A stretch of 64,000 nucleotides of DNA from Roseovarius pelagicus (GTDB lineage Bacteria; Pseudomonadota; Alphaproteobacteria; Rhodobacterales; Rhodobacteraceae), in NCBI RefSeq assembly GCF_025639885.1, contig NZ_CP106738.1:124001-188000 (forward strand), given 5' to 3'. The notes beneath the pieces are model-generated. The model searched no databases. It worked only from the letters and a program-made list of their open reading frames with translations, and was not told the DNA's origin. A program made the translations under genes and the position numbers. Positions 53,029 through 63,968 of the stretch are shown one piece after another; position 1 is the stretch's first letter, and each line of letters starts with the position of its first letter.

Positions 53029-55022
53029 GCGAGGCCCAGCCTTTCCTTTGAGTGGCGCGCCATCGCCGATACGATCCGGTCCGCAATGATCGCGATGAAG
53101 GCGACGCTGAGACCTGCGACGATGCCTTGGCCTGTATTGGCCTTTGTCAGCGCGATATAGACCTCTTGGCCCAGATCGCGGGTGCCGACGAGGGCAGTGA
53201 TCACCAACATCGACAGCGCCAGCATTATTGTTTGATTAAGACCCAGAAGCAGCGAGGGAGCGGCCAAAGGCAATTTGACCCGCCATAGGAGCTGTCGTTT
53301 TGTGCAGCCGGATACGAGGCCCGCCTCGATCATTTGTGGCTCTATCGAGCGTATACCATGTGCCGCGTAGCGCACGGCAGGCGCCAGCGCGTATAGCACG
53401 ACGGCAATCATCGCGGAAAAGTCGCCGACGCGAAACAGCATGACCACCGGTATCAGATAGACGAAGCTGGGCAGTGTCTGCAGCGTGTCAATAAATGCCC
53501 CGACCCAGCGGTGCGCGCGCGCATTCGCCCCTGCCCAGATGCCGAGTGGCACGCCGATCGCGTAGGCAATCAGGACCGAGACACCGCACAGGTAGATTGT
53601 GATCATTGCCTTGTTCCATAGCCCATTTGCCGCAATGAACGCCGTCATCAATGCTGCCATAACGCCCAGTTTCCAGCCGCCCACCTTGCCAGCTGCAAGG
53701 CCCGCAGCGACGATGCCCCACGCCCACGGGATGCCGGTGAAGAAACGTTTTACCGGCAGCAGAAGATAGGTGAGAAACACGTCCTTGATTGCCTCGAACG
53801 TGTCAAAGAAGGTCACGTTGACATAGCGCATCGCGTCTTCCCAGAAGGCCGACGTGGTTAGTGTCGCAGTCTCTGGATAGTCCTGAACGGCGGGGACGAA
53901 GAGGCCCGCAACATAGATCAGCACCACAACCGCGAATACTGTGGCGAACCACGGATGGCGCTGTAGGTAATTCAGATCGCGTCCCTGTACCGGGGCTGGC
54001 AGGCGTGTACTAAAGGCCTGACTGACACGATCCAGCGCGATGGCCATGACCACGATGGCCAAACCCGCCTCGATCCCGCCACCGATGTCCAGCCGACGCA
54101 ACGCGCTCAGGACATCAAATCCCAGCCCGCCCGCACCGATCATAGAGGCGATGATCACCATGTTCAGCGTCAACATGATCACCTGATTGACGCCAACCAT
54201 TAGCGTCGGGGCCGCTGAGGGTACCAATACCTTCCACATCATCTGGCGCTTGGTACAGCCCGCCATCTTGCCCGCCTCGACCACTTCGGCGGGCACGGTC
54301 TGTAGGGCAACGGTTGACACCCGAACCATAGGCGGCATGGCATAGATCACCGTGGCGACGAGGGCCGCGACCGGACCGAATCCAAAGAGAAAGAGGATCG
54401 GAACAAGGTAGGCAAAGACTGGAACTGTCTGCATCAGGTCCAAAAACGGGCGCAAGGCACGCTCGACCCAAGGCACCCGAAAGCTGAGGATACCAAGAGC
54501 CAGACCACCGACGACGCCGATGGGGACCGCGATCACGACAGAGGCAAGGGTGACCATTGCGCTGTCCCATTGGCCGAAAACGGCGAGGTAAAGGAAACAG
54601 GCACCAACCAGCCATGCCAGCCCCCAATCCTTGGCGACCCGTCCCAGCACCACCATGATGACGATGACGGCAATCCAGCTGAGTGGTGGCGCGATCTCTA
54701 CCGCGTTGCTGCCCAAACCCTGTACGAAACCGTCTGCCAGAGCGGCCCGGGCCACATCATAGGGCACTTCGATGATTGCCGAGATGAAACGCGTGAGTTC
54801 TCGGAATGTGAAAATGCCAAAGGTTGCATCCTCAAGCAGCCAGCGCATCGCGTCTGAAATCCATGTCTCCAGCGGCATTTGCCATGCCTTGGGGAACCGG
54901 ATGATCCAACGCGCGTCAAGCGCCTTGTACAATTGGAAAGACGTGGACGACAGGATCCATGTAACGGCCAGCAATCCCCACCAGAATAGGGCATGAGGGG
55001 TGGTGAACCGGCGCCAGTTCAC
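53025..55022 (-). CDS. Fused two-domain ABC permease, glycine betaine/TMAO type
   Basis: 665 residues, two ProW-type permease domains in one chain: EAA-type loops VVEAGKMAGCTKRQMMWKVLVP in the first half and MIEAGLVSGCTKRQLLWRVKLP in the second (each close to 20 residues). About 14 helices. Single-chain double permeases of this size are described for TMAO uptake (TmoW) in Roseobacters; betaine or choline remain possible. It overlaps its ATPase gene by ATGA-like four bases. Confidence 0.88.
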   Translation of the reverse strand: MNWRRFTTPHALFWWGLLAVTWILSSTSFQLYKALDARWIIRFPKAWQMPLETWISDAMRWLLEDATFGIFTFRELTRFISAIIEVPYDVARAALADGFVQGLGSNAVEIAPPLSWIAVIVIMVVLGRVAKDWGLAWLVGACFLYLAVFGQWDSAMVTLASVVIAVPIGVVGGLALGILSFRVPWVERALRPFLDLMQTVPVFAYLVPILFLFGFGPVAALVATVIYAMPPMVRVSTVALQTVPAEVVEAGKMAGCTKRQMMWKVLVPSAAPTLMVGVNQVIMLTLNMVIIASMIGAGGLGFDVLSALRRLDIGGGIEAGLAIVVMAIALDRVSQAFSTRLPAPVQGRDLNYLQRHPWFATVFAVVVLIYVAGLFVPAVQDYPETATLTTSAFWEDAMRYVNVTFFDTFEAIKDVFLTYLLLPVKRFFTGIPWAWGIVAAGLAAGKVGGWKLGVMAALMTAFIAANGLWNKAMITIYLCGVSVLIAYAIGVPLGIWAGANARAHRWVGAFIDTLQTLPSFVYLIPVVMLFRVGDFSAMIAVVLYALAPAVRYAAHGIRSIEPQMIEAGLVSGCTKRQLLWRVKLPLAAPSLLLGLNQTIMLALSMLVITALVGTRDLGQEVYIALTKANTGQGIVAGLSVAFIAIIADRIVSAMARHSKERLGLA

Positions 55023-56050
55023 GCGGCGCCTCGTCCGATGAGCACGTCAATCACCGCGCGTGCGTCCACGGTGCCCACAGGTGTTCCATCGGCATCCAGC
55101 ACGCGGTGGGGGCGATCTGCGGCCTCGACCCGATCTGCCACGTCGGCAACACGATCGGTCGCCTGTAGATCGCCCGCATAGGGGCCGTCATCCGCGCCGG
55201 GTGACATGATGTTTTGAAGGCTCAGAACTTTGCCGCGTGGGATATGACGAGTGAATTCCGCGACATAGTCGGTGGCGGGATTCATGACCAGCTCCTCGGG
55301 CGTAGCCGTCTGTACGATACGACCGTCCTTCATTACTGCGATCCGGTCAGCAAGGCGGATTGCCTCGTCGAAGTCATGAGTGATGAACACGATGGTTTTT
55401 TTCAGCAATGCCTGAAGCCGCAGGAACTCATCCTGCATCTCGCGCCGGATCAGGGGGTCCAGCGCCGAAAAAGGCTCGTCTAGGAACCAGATCTCTGGCT
55501 CCACCACCAGACTGCGGGCGATGCCAACCCGCTGTTGTTGTCCGCCTGATAGCTGGCGAGGAAAATAGTTCTCGCGCCCTTTTAGACCGACGGTTTCGAT
55601 CATTTCATGTGCGCGGGCCTCGCGTTTACGGCGTGGAACGCCCTGCACGTCGAGGGGGAACGCCACATTCTGCAACACTGTCAAATGGGGCAGGAGGGCA
55701 AAGTTCTGGAAAACCATGCCGATCTTCTTACGGCGCAGTTGGATCAATTCGGCTTCAGTCATGGCCAGCAGATCGTCGCCATCGAATAGGATGTCTCCAC
55801 CGGTCGGTTCGATCAGGCGTGACAAGCAGCGTACAAGCGTGGATTTGCCGGACCCGGACAGGCCCATGATGACGAAAATCTCACCCTGCCCGATCTCGAC
55901 GTTTGCGGCTCTGACCGCGCCAATCATGCCGGCCTCGCGCAGTTGTTCGGCGCTTGGATCGGGATTACGCTGAAGGAATTGCGCCGGGTCCGGGCCGTAA
56001 AGCTTCCAGACGTTGCGGCAGATCATCTTTTGGGGGCGTTCCATTGTCAC
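55019..56050 (-). CDS. Glycine betaine/TMAO-type ABC transporter ATPase
   Basis: 343 residues: Walker [10 protein letters not shown], signature [15 protein letters not shown], Walker [14 protein letters not shown]-loop THDFDEA. N-terminal extension of ~60 residues with KLYGPDP as in ProV/OpuAA, and a short CBS-like C-terminal regulatory part (~270-343). Translationally coupled to the permease. A terminator hairpin precedes it. Confidence 0.93.
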   Translation of the reverse strand: MTMERPQKMICRNVWKLYGPDPAQFLQRNPDPSAEQLREAGMIGAVRAANVEIGQGEIFVIMGLSGSGKSTLVRCLSRLIEPTGGDILFDGDDLLAMTEAELIQLRRKKIGMVFQNFALLPHLTVLQNVAFPLDVQGVPRRKREARAHEMIETVGLKGRENYFPRQLSGGQQQRVGIARSLVVEPEIWFLDEPFSALDPLIRREMQDEFLRLQALLKKTIVFITHDFDEAIRLADRIAVMKDGRIVQTATPEELVMNPATDYVAEFTRHIPRGKVLSLQNIMSPGADDGPYAGDLQATDRVADVADRVEAADRPHRVLDADGTPVGTVDARAVIDVLIGRGAA

Positions 56051-56100
56051 CTCGTGACCACCTTAACAGAACCCGCTGACGCAGGATGCTGGGAAGAGGG

Positions 56101-56125
56101 AAAAAGAGGGGGCCGAAGCCCCCTC
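56101..56125 (-). terminator. Terminator between binding protein and ATPase genes
   Basis: GAGGGGGC pairs with GCCCCCTC around a TTCG tetraloop (minus strand) and is followed by TTTTT. As an intra-operon terminator it would let the binding protein be made in excess over the membrane parts. Confidence 0.85.
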
Positions 56126-56143
56126 GTCCAGTCGCAGGGAGAG

Positions 56144-57085
56144 TTAGTTAATCCAGCCGTCGACCTTGGCGGCGTTTTCGGCCATCCAGGCGTCAGTGAC
56201 GTCTTCGATTGATTTCCCTTCGAGATCGACAGCCGCAACGAGCGCGCCCATCTCTTCGTTGGTCAATGTGTAATTCTTGATGATGTCCGCAGCACCCGGC
56301 CATTTATCGGCGACACCGGACCATGCGACCTTCCAGATGGGTCCTGTCGGCTTGCCACAATCATAGGCGGCGCTGGTGTTCATGCCCACGGATGGATCGT
56401 TGTAGCATTCGGCGGAATAGGGGGGGAATTCGACAAACGAACCTTCGTATTTGGCCGGTGCCCAGTGCGGACTATAGAGCCAGAGCACGATTGGCGCCTC
56501 GCGCTGATAGGCCGATTCCAGTTCAGCAAAGAGGGCGGCATCGGTGCCGGCATGGACAACTTCGAAATCCATACCCAAGGCTTCGACACGTTCTTCATCA
56601 AAACCACCCCATGTTACCGGACCACCCAGATAGCGGCCCATCGGAGCGGTTTCAGACGTGGCAAATTCTGCCGCGCAGTCATTTAATGCAGTCCAGTCCG
56701 GCAGGCCGGGGCAGCGTTCCTCCATGTAGGCGGGATACCACCATTCCTCGATTGCGATCATTCCGCTTTCGCCCATGTTCACAACGTCGCCTGTGGCAGT
56801 GGCCTCATCCATCGCCTCGCGACCGGTGGTTTCCCAGATTTCTGTAGCGACATGCAGATCGCCGGTCTTCAGGCCGGCGAACTGCGCGATATAGTCGGCT
56901 TGAACGTACTCGACGTTATAGCCTGCTTTCATCAGCACCTCGCCCAGGATTGTCGTGTTTACGATTTGCCCGGTCCAATCATGAGTGGTCAGCTTGATCG
57001 GATCCTGATTTTCGACATCGGCAAGGGCCGGTGCGGCAATTGCTGCGGCAATTGCGGCAGCGGAGATAGTGGAGGTGAATTTCAC
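56144..57085 (-). CDS. Quaternary-amine/TMAO binding protein of ABC transporter (OpuAC/TmoX-like)
   Basis: 313 residues, GTG start, Sec signal peptide cleaved after ALA near residue 22. OpuAC domain with several tryptophans for cation-pi binding (TTHDWTG, TEIWETTG, EEWWYP, GGPVTWGG, PHWAP, VAWSGV). The four cysteines could form two disulfides. Substrate could be TMAO, glycine betaine or choline; the flavoprotein and kinase downstream argue for methylated amines. First gene of the operon, divergent from a DeoR regulator. Confidence 0.9.
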   Translation of the reverse strand: MKFTSTISAAAIAAAIAAPALADVENQDPIKLTTHDWTGQIVNTTILGEVLMKAGYNVEYVQADYIAQFAGLKTGDLHVATEIWETTGREAMDEATATGDVVNMGESGMIAIEEWWYPAYMEERCPGLPDWTALNDCAAEFATSETAPMGRYLGGPVTWGGFDEERVEALGMDFEVVHAGTDAALFAELESAYQREAPIVLWLYSPHWAPAKYEGSFVEFPPYSAECYNDPSVGMNTSAAYDCGKPTGPIWKVAWSGVADKWPGAADIIKNYTLTNEEMGALVAAVDLEGKSIEDVTDAWMAENAAKVDGWIN

Positions 57086-57161
57086 GGCAGACTCCCTGTT
57101 TTATATGGCGCAGCTTGGCGCGGCGCCGTTTTGAATGGTGTATTCTGGATCGAGTGAACTG

Positions 57162-57203
57162 CAAAAAACAACATAATGCAACGTTTTTTGAGGTTTTATG
57201 TTG
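57162..57203. promoter_or_regulatory. Two interleaved inverted repeats in the transporter-deoR gap
   Basis: CAAAAAAC (57162-57169) with GTTTTTTG (57183-57190), 13 bases apart; and CAACATAA (57169-57176) with TTATGTTG (57196-57203), 19 bases apart. They lie in the only AT-rich part of the 211-base divergent gap. Candidate operators for the adjacent DeoR regulator. Confidence 0.5.
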
Positions 57204-57296
57204 GAAAGTGTTGCCTGTCGTGCAAAAGCTAGGTTGAAGATTATCGACACTGCTGCGATTTGAAGCGCAGAACGGCACTCGAACTTGGAAATCCGC

Positions 57297-58070
57297 ATGG
57301 AAAATGCCCATCCCAACCACCGCCAGCAGGAGATACTTGATGCGTTGCGCCGGGCGGGCGGTTCCCTACGGGTCCACAGGCTGGCGCGGGAGTTGCAGGT
57401 GTCCGAGGAAACTGTGCGACGAAACCTCAAGCGGCTGGCCGAAAGTGGGCAGGTCGAAAAAGTACATGGTGGTGCGCGACTGGCCGAAGATACCGGTGAA
57501 GGCGACTTTCAGCATCGGTTGCGCATCAGTCCGGAAGCCAAGCAGATCATTGCGCGTCATGTGGCGGCGCAAGTACGCGACGGCAGCTCACTTTTTCTGG
57601 ATGTCGGTAGCACGACATCCTACATCGCTGACGCGTTGCGTGATCACGCCGAATTATTGGTGGTGACTAATTCTGTTTCGGTAGCCTACAAGCTGGCAAC
57701 ACGAAACGCTAATCAGGTCTACATGGCGGGCGGTGCGCTGCGCGCTCATGACGGCGGAGCATTTGGAGCAGAGGCGATGAGATTTGCCAACAATTTCAAG
57801 ACGGATCTGGCGGTATTATCCTCTGCGGGCATAACGGCACAGAATGGGTTCATGCTGTATGACCTTGAAGAGGCGAATTTTAGTCGCGCGATCCTGCGCA
57901 ATGCCGGGCGGCGCTGGGTCGCGGCGGATTCAACCAAGTTCGGTCGCGCGGCACCGATCACGTTGTGCGATCCCGCATTGATCAACGTATTGGTGACAGA
58001 TGCAGCACCGCCACCTGATCTGGTGCAAGCCGCCAGTGACTGGGGCACAGATATTCAGGTGGCGGCATGA
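57297..58070 (+). CDS. DeoR-family transcriptional regulator
   Basis: 257 residues from ATG at 57297 (a TTG four codons upstream is possible). N-terminal helix-turn-helix (RQQEILDALRRAGGSLRVHR, then LQVSEETVRRNLKRL) and a C-terminal DeoR sensor domain with LDVGSTTSYIADAL and the phosphosugar-binding type AADSTKFGR. DeoR proteins usually sense phosphorylated sugars. Divergent from the betaine/TMAO-type transporter, which it probably controls; overlaps the next gene by ATGA. Confidence 0.9.
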   Translation: MENAHPNHRQQEILDALRRAGGSLRVHRLARELQVSEETVRRNLKRLAESGQVEKVHGGARLAEDTGEGDFQHRLRISPEAKQIIARHVAAQVRDGSSLFLDVGSTTSYIADALRDHAELLVVTNSVSVAYKLATRNANQVYMAGGALRAHDGGAFGAEAMRFANNFKTDLAVLSSAGITAQNGFMLYDLEEANFSRAILRNAGRRWVAADSTKFGRAAPITLCDPALINVLVTDAAPPPDLVQAASDWGTDIQVAA

Positions 58071-58843
58071 GTGGGCTCGACGAAATCGCGCGCCTGGCCG
58101 CGCGCATCGCCGAAGATGCAAGCACCATCCCAATGGAACACTTTCGGCAAGGCGGTCTCGGGATCGAGTTGAAGGGGGATGAAAGCCCGGTGACGGTCGC
58201 CGATCGTGCAACCGAAGAGGCCATTCGTGCTGCACTGGCCGAGGCGTTTCCCGAACATGGCATCTTTGGTGAGGAATTCGGCATAAGTGGTTCGTTGGAC
58301 GGTCCGGCATGGATCATCGATCCGATTGACGGCACGCGATACTTTCTGTCCGGGTACCCCGGTTTCGGCATGCTGATCGGGCATTTGCAATCCGGCGTGC
58401 CGCAAGTGGGCGTTGTTCGTATGCCGGCATTAAATGAGACTTATGTCGGTGTTCGCGGGGGGGCGGCCACGCTGAACGGCACACCGATCCGTGTGCGTAC
58501 GACGACCCAACTGACTGAGGCTCTGATTTTCGTGAACGAGCCGGAGCGTACCCATGCGGACGATCCCGCGCGGTTTGCCCGGCTCTGTAAAATCGGGCAT
58601 ACGCGGCGCATGTCCTACGATTGCTATCCGCATGCGATGGTTGCGGCGGGGCAGATTGATGCCGTCACGGATATGGGGCTGGAACCCTATGATTTTCTGC
58701 CCCTGACCCCTTTGATCGAGGCCGCGGGTGGAATCATCACCGATTGGCAAGGTCGCCCGCTGGATTTGGGCTCTGATGGCCGCGTGGTAACTGCGGCGAC
58801 ACCGGATCTGCATCGCGCAGTGTTGGAGGTGTTGAACGCGTAG
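58067..58843 (+). CDS. Inositol monophosphatase-family phosphatase
   Basis: 258 residues with the lithium-sensitive phosphatase motifs: GEEFG with E69-E70, WIIDPIDGTRYF (DPIDGT at 85-90), and the late GLEPYDFLPLTPLIEAAGG with the metal Asp. Could act on inositol phosphate, histidinol phosphate or another sugar phosphate. Coupling to a DeoR regulator suggests it acts on the regulator's phosphorylated effector or belongs to the transporter pathway. Confidence 0.87.
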   Translation: MSGLDEIARLAARIAEDASTIPMEHFRQGGLGIELKGDESPVTVADRATEEAIRAALAEAFPEHGIFGEEFGISGSLDGPAWIIDPIDGTRYFLSGYPGFGMLIGHLQSGVPQVGVVRMPALNETYVGVRGGAATLNGTPIRVRTTTQLTEALIFVNEPERTHADDPARFARLCKIGHTRRMSYDCYPHAMVAAGQIDAVTDMGLEPYDFLPLTPLIEAAGGIITDWQGRPLDLGSDGRVVTAATPDLHRAVLEVLNA

Positions 58844-58864
58844 GGCAGATCGTCTGCTCCGACC

Positions 58865-59326
58865 TTAGAGCGTCTTGGTCGCTTGCAGGACGTCTTCAGC
58901 GTGGCCCGGCACCTTGACCTTGCGCCAGACCTGCGCGATGCGCCCGTCACCATCAATCAGGAACGTGCTGCGCTCGATCCCGAGGAATTTCTTGCCGTAC
59001 ATGTTTTTCTCTTTCCACACACCGTAAGCTTCGCAGGTTTCGCTGTTTTCGTCGGACAGTAACGGCATTCCAAGGTCATGCTTGTCGCGAAACTTGGTAT
59101 GTTTTAAGACACTGTCTTTGGAAATCCCCAGAACGGTCACACCAGCGGCCTGAAATTCGGGCAGAAGATCGGTAAATGCGCGCGCCTCCTTGGTGCAGCC
59201 GGGGGTGTTATCGCGTGGGTAGAAGAAGAGCACGACAGGCGCAGGACGCAGTGCACTAAGCTGAATTTCGCCACCACCATCGCGAGGCAGGGTAAAATCA
59301 GGTGCAATGTCAGAGATTTGTGGCAT
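58865..59326 (-). CDS. bcp: Thioredoxin-dependent peroxiredoxin (BCP/PrxQ)
   Basis: 153 residues. Peroxidatic cysteine C44 in FYPRDNTPGCTKEA. The resolving cysteine found five residues later in E. coli BCP is absent (Arg-Ala here), while C98 in SETCEAYGVWKEK may serve. Reduces H2O2 and organic peroxides in the cytoplasm. The start MPQISDIAPDFTLP fits the family. Confidence 0.93.
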   Translation of the reverse strand: MPQISDIAPDFTLPRDGGGEIQLSALRPAPVVLFFYPRDNTPGCTKEARAFTDLLPEFQAAGVTVLGISKDSVLKHTKFRDKHDLGMPLLSDENSETCEAYGVWKEKNMYGKKFLGIERSTFLIDGDGRIAQVWRKVKVPGHAEDVLQATKTL

Positions 59327-59440
59327 GAGCTATCCTTGGTGAAGGGAATATGCGTGTTACATTAGGGCAAATACGCAGGAAATAAACACGGTAATCGCGA
59401 CAGGCAAACCCGATACGAATAGTTCACCCGTCAGGATGAG

Positions 59441-62400
59441 ATGAGCACGACTGAGATCAACAACGCAAATGCGGATGACACACGACATCTGCGCCGCCAG
59501 CACCGCCGCCGGCGTCGGCGCAAGGTCGGGCTGTGGTCGTTGGTCAGTATGGCGGCTGTAGCAGGATTGGCCGTGTTGCTGATGCTGTCTTATCTGGGGA
59601 CGCCGATCACCGTACCGGACTGGTTGCGTGCGCGTGTCACCGAGCGGATCAACGAAAACACCGGAGAGGTTCAGGTCGAACTGGGTCAGATGGTGGTAGT
59701 GATCGAAGAAGGCTGGAAGCCGCGATTGTCGCTGCGCGATGTGGTGTTGCGTGGACCGGACGGCGCGCATCTGGCGAACCTGACGGAGCTCGGGGGACGG
59801 GTGGCGATGCGCCCGCTCTTTCGCGGCGAATTGCAGCCGGGCAGCATTCGGGTTTCAGGGGTGCAACTGACTTTGCGCAGGGACAAGAGCGGTACAGTTG
59901 ATGTTGCATTGGGCGGACCAGAGGCGGCGGGTGCTGGAGCACGCGGCTCTGCGGGGATCACCGCAATCATCAGTCAGATTGATGATGCATTGCAACGTCC
60001 TGAATTATTGTCACTTTCTCGTATTTCTGCCGATAATCTGACCCTGCGCTACGAGGATGCGCGAGCGGGGCGTGCGTGGAACATTGATGGTGGTCAGATT
60101 GCATTGACCCGCGACGAGGATGATTTGCGTATCCGGGGCAACTTTGCGCTGCTCGGTGCGCGGGCATATGCAACCACACTGGAAATGAACTACGCTAGCA
60201 GGATCGGTGACAACCGAGCAGAGTTCGGTGTCAACATCGAGGATGCGCCGTCTGAGGATATCGCCGGACAATCACCGGCTCTGGCATGGCTGGGGGCGTT
60301 GGACGCGCCTATTTCCGGGGCGTTACGGGTTGCGGTCGAAGAGGACGGGACTCTGGGCCCGCTCAATGCGACGCTGCAGATCGGTGCAGGTGTTCTGCAA
60401 CCCACCGAAGCCACCAAACCAATCGCATTCTCATCTGCGCGCAGTTATTTCACCTATGACCCCAACACCCAGACCATGCGCTTCGAGAGTTTGTCGATCA
60501 GTAGCAAATGGGTCACGGCACGGGCCGAGGGCACGGCGTTTCTGGTGGGCGCGCGGGATGGCTGGCCTACTGAGTTGCAGGCGCAGATGCGCGTCACAGG
60601 AATAACTGCCGATCCGGCGGACCTATACCCGGAGCCGATCCTGATTGATGCCGCAACGATGGACATGCGCCTGCAGATGGAACCGTTTCACCTCAGCTTG
60701 GGGCAGTTGAGCCTGTCTGACCAAGGACAGCAACTGATCCTGAGCGGCGATCTGAAAGCGGAAGAGGCGGGCTGGTATCTGGCGCTTGATGGGCGCATGG
60801 ACGGCCTCGGCCATGATCGCCTGTTAGAACTGTGGCCCGAGTCAACGAGTGGGAAAACCCGCGACTGGATCGCCGAAAATGTGACCGCCGCGCGGCTGAG
60901 CAATATCCAGTTGGCCGTGCGCTCGAAACCCAAGCACCGGCCTGACTTGTTTTTGGGATTTGACTATGACGGTTTGAACACCCGATTCATCAAGGAAATG
61001 CCGCCGATCACAGGGGCAAACGGGCATGCTTCGCTCTATGACGGGCGCTTTGTGATTCAGGCCGAGAAGGGCAGGGTGAAGGCATCGCAAGGTGGTTATA
61101 TCGACATCGCGGGCACCAGCTTCGTGGTGCCGGACGTCTGGCGCAAGGATTCCATCGCTGAGGTTGCCCTAGAGACAGAGAGTACGATCACTGCGGCGTT
61201 GGCGTTGCTGGACGAGAAACCGTTCGAATTTCTCAGTAAGCAGGATAAGCCTGTCACATTGGCCGATGGCCGTGCCCGGTTAAGTGGGCAGTTGAAATTT
61301 CCGCTGGAGAAGAAAGTCGGTCCTGACGATGTCGATTTTGACATTGCGGGAGATTTAAGTGAGGTCCGCAGCTCGGCGTTGGTGCCGGGCCGCGTTTTGA
61401 GTGCGGCGGCATTGACCGTGAACGCGAATAACGAAACGCTGGAGATTGGCGGAGATGGTTTGCTGGGGCAGGTCCCGTTTACAGGACGCTGGCGATCCCC
61501 GATGGGACCGGAAGGCAAGGGCAAGAGCCGTCTGACCGGAACCATCGAAATATCAGAACGGTTCGCCGATGAGTTCGGCGTCGGATTGCCACCGGGCAGC
61601 CTAAGCGGGCAGGGACGCGGCGATATCACGGTTGATCTAAACCGGGACGGAACGGGCAACTTTGCCCTCAGTTCGGATATGTCAGGGGTTGGCCTGCAAC
61701 TGGCACAGCTTGACTGGTCGCTGGCAAAGGCGGCGCGCGGCCAACTGGAATTGCGCGGCAGACTGGGCACCCCGCCACAGATTGATCTGATCGAGATGGA
61801 TGCACCGGGATTGCGTGCCCGTGGCAGCATCCAGCTACGTCCGGGTGGCGCATTGGATCGGGCGCTGTTTTCGCGGGTTGAAGTTGGCCGCTGGCTCGAT
61901 GCACCCGTCGAATTGGTGGGGCGCGGTGTCGGGCTCTCTCCGGCAGTGCTGGTGGATTCTGGAACCATTGACCTGCGCCAGACCACGCTCAGCGGCGGGC
62001 GTGACGCGAGCCAGAAACAAGGCGCGCCGATCAGCCTGAATCTGGACCGGTTGCAGATATCAGACGGAATGGCGCTGACGAACTTCAGTGCGAAGCTCGA
62101 CACATCGAACGGCACCGAAGGCACGTTTTCGGGGCGGGTCAATGGCGCGACCGCTATCACCGGGCGTGTTGTGCCGCAGGGCGGGCGCAGTGCGTTTCGC
62201 ATCCGATCGGATAATGCCGGTGGGGTTCTGGATGCAGCAGGTTTGCTAAAGAAAGCGCGTGGTGGTGATCTGGAACTGATCCTGACACCGGCGTCGGCGG
62301 CTGGTACGTATGATGGTCAGCTGGAGGCCGAGAACGTTTGGCTGACCGATGCGCCTGCACTGGCGGCGTTGTTGAGTTCGCTCAGCGTGGTGGGGCTGCT

Positions 62401-62839
62401 AGAGCAGATGTCGGGCAATGGTATTCTGTTCAATCAGGTGGACGCGCGGTTCCAGTTGTCGCCTGATCGGCTTACCCTGCTGTCCAGTAGTGCGGTCGGT
62501 GCATCGATGGGTATCTCGATGGACGGATATTACTTTATGGAAAACAACCAGATGGATATGCAGGGGGTTGTCTCGCCACTCTATCTGGTGAATCAGGTTG
62601 GCGGCGTCTTCACCCGTCAGGGCGAAGGGCTGGTAGGTATGAACTACAAGCTGAAGGGACCGGCAACTGCGCCGCGGGTGCACGTCAATCCGCTCTCGAT
62701 CTTGACGCCGGGCATGTTCCGAGAGATTTTGCGCCGCTCTCCGCCCACGGTGGCCCGTGAACAGACAGATGGTGTGTCCGGGACGCCCGAACCCGAACAG
62801 CGTAGCGCACCACAATTGAACAACCGCCGCGACCGCTGA
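59441..62839 (+). CDS. AsmA-like/YhdP-type envelope protein (1132 aa)
   Basis: Very basic N-terminus ([11 protein letters not shown]), one signal-anchor helix at about 30-50, then a ~1050-residue beta-rich periplasmic chain. The C-terminal third carries the AsmA-like domain ([53 protein letters not shown]). Large proteins of this kind bridge inner and outer membranes and move phospholipids. The 5' start follows bcp divergently with 114 bases between. Confidence 0.87.
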   Translation: MSTTEINNANADDTRHLRRQHRRRRRRKVGLWSLVSMAAVAGLAVLLMLSYLGTPITVPDWLRARVTERINENTGEVQVELGQMVVVIEEGWKPRLSLRDVVLRGPDGAHLANLTELGGRVAMRPLFRGELQPGSIRVSGVQLTLRRDKSGTVDVALGGPEAAGAGARGSAGITAIISQIDDALQRPELLSLSRISADNLTLRYEDARAGRAWNIDGGQIALTRDEDDLRIRGNFALLGARAYATTLEMNYASRIGDNRAEFGVNIEDAPSEDIAGQSPALAWLGALDAPISGALRVAVEEDGTLGPLNATLQIGAGVLQPTEATKPIAFSSARSYFTYDPNTQTMRFESLSISSKWVTARAEGTAFLVGARDGWPTELQAQMRVTGITADPADLYPEPILIDAATMDMRLQMEPFHLSLGQLSLSDQGQQLILSGDLKAEEAGWYLALDGRMDGLGHDRLLELWPESTSGKTRDWIAENVTAARLSNIQLAVRSKPKHRPDLFLGFDYDGLNTRFIKEMPPITGANGHASLYDGRFVIQAEKGRVKASQGGYIDIAGTSFVVPDVWRKDSIAEVALETESTITAALALLDEKPFEFLSKQDKPVTLADGRARLSGQLKFPLEKKVGPDDVDFDIAGDLSEVRSSALVPGRVLSAAALTVNANNETLEIGGDGLLGQVPFTGRWRSPMGPEGKGKSRLTGTIEISERFADEFGVGLPPGSLSGQGRGDITVDLNRDGTGNFALSSDMSGVGLQLAQLDWSLAKAARGQLELRGRLGTPPQIDLIEMDAPGLRARGSIQLRPGGALDRALFSRVEVGRWLDAPVELVGRGVGLSPAVLVDSGTIDLRQTTLSGGRDASQKQGAPISLNLDRLQISDGMALTNFSAKLDTSNGTEGTFSGRVNGATAITGRVVPQGGRSAFRIRSDNAGGVLDAAGLLKKARGGDLELILTPASAAGTYDGQLEAENVWLTDAPALAALLSSLSVVGLLEQMSGNGILFNQVDARFQLSPDRLTLLSSSAVGASMGISMDGYYFMENNQMDMQGVVSPLYLVNQVGGVFTRQGEGLVGMNYKLKGPATAPRVHVNPLSILTPGMFREILRRSPPTVAREQTDGVSGTPEPEQRSAPQLNNRRDR

Positions 62840-62876
62840 GAACGATCAGACCGACCGCGCAAGGAATACTGCCTCT

Positions 62877-63968
62877 ATGAAGCTGAGTGATTTTGATTTC
62901 GATCTGCCCGAAACGCTGATCGCGACGCGGCCTGCACGTCCGCGTAGTGCCGCGCGGTTGCTGATCGCTGAAGGTGACCAGATCACAGACGCAAATGTTT
63001 ATGATTTGCCGGATTGGTTGCGTCCGGGGGACCGGCTGGTTCTGAATGATACGCGGGTGATCCCCGCGCGCCTCAGCGGAATACGCCGCCGCAGCGGGGC
63101 TGCGGGCGAAACCGAGGCGAGGATCGAAGTAACGTTGCTGGAGCCGCAGGCCGAGGCTGGCGCTTGGCGAGCGATGATTAAACCGCTCAAGAAGCTGCGC
63201 GAGGGCGAGCAGGTGGTGTTTGGTGCCGGTTTGAGTGCGACGTTGCTGGCCAAGATTGATGGGCAGGGTGTTCTGCAATTCAATTTGTCCGGAGAGAACT
63301 TTGACGCCGCGCTGGCCGAGGCGGGGGCAATGCCGTTGCCGCCATACATTGCGGCCAAGCGTCCAGCGGATGCCCAAGACACCACCGATTACCAGACCGT
63401 TTGGGCCCGCCATGCAGGTGCGGTGGCGGCACCGACCGCATCGCTGCACTTTGATGCTGAACTGCTCGACGCGTTGCAGGCACGCGGAGTGACGATGAGC
63501 CATGTCACGCTGCATGTGGGCGCTGGTACATTTTTGCCGGTCAAGGTGGAGGACGTGACCACCCATAAGATGCATGCCGAATGGGGGGAAGTGACCGAAA
63601 CGGCAGCGACCGAGATTGCGGCGACGCGCGCGGCAGGTGGGCGGGTGATCCCGGTGGGCACCACTGCCCTGCGCCTGATCGAAAGCGCGGCGCGCGAAAG
63701 CGGTGAAATTGCGCCGTGGCAGGGAGAGACGGATATCTTTATCTACCCCGGTTTCACCTTTCAGGTGACCGATGCTCTTATGACCAATTTTCACCTGCCA
63801 AAGTCCACGCTGATGATGCTGGTCTCGGCATGGATGGGGCAGGAGAGGGTCGCGCGAATTTACGCCCATGCCGTGGCGCACCAATACCGGTTTTTCTCTT
63901 ATGGTGACGCTTCCCTGTTGATCCCGGATCAAATCGCTGCGACGGGAGCGCGCAAGCGACATGGCTGA
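62877..63968 (+). CDS. queA: S-adenosylmethionine:tRNA ribosyltransferase-isomerase
   Basis: Adds and isomerises the ribosyl part of SAM on 7-aminomethyl-7-deazaguanine tRNA in queuosine synthesis. 363 residues with the family start [21 protein letters not shown], and [34 protein letters not shown] (near the 20-residue core), [31 protein letters not shown] segments. Complete within the window, with 32 bases left after it. Confidence 0.96.
   Translation: MKLSDFDFDLPETLIATRPARPRSAARLLIAEGDQITDANVYDLPDWLRPGDRLVLNDTRVIPARLSGIRRRSGAAGETEARIEVTLLEPQAEAGAWRAMIKPLKKLREGEQVVFGAGLSATLLAKIDGQGVLQFNLSGENFDAALAEAGAMPLPPYIAAKRPADAQDTTDYQTVWARHAGAVAAPTASLHFDAELLDALQARGVTMSHVTLHVGAGTFLPVKVEDVTTHKMHAEWGEVTETAATEIAATRAAGGRVIPVGTTALRLIESAARESGEIAPWQGETDIFIYPGFTFQVTDALMTNFHLPKSTLMMLVSAWMGQERVARIYAHAVAHQYRFFSYGDASLLIPDQIAATGARKRHG

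Noticed and set aside
61096..62202. Minus-strand 368-codon frame
   Set aside because: Antisense to the AsmA-like gene; Ser/Pro/Arg-rich composition is typical of a shadow in GC-rich DNA.
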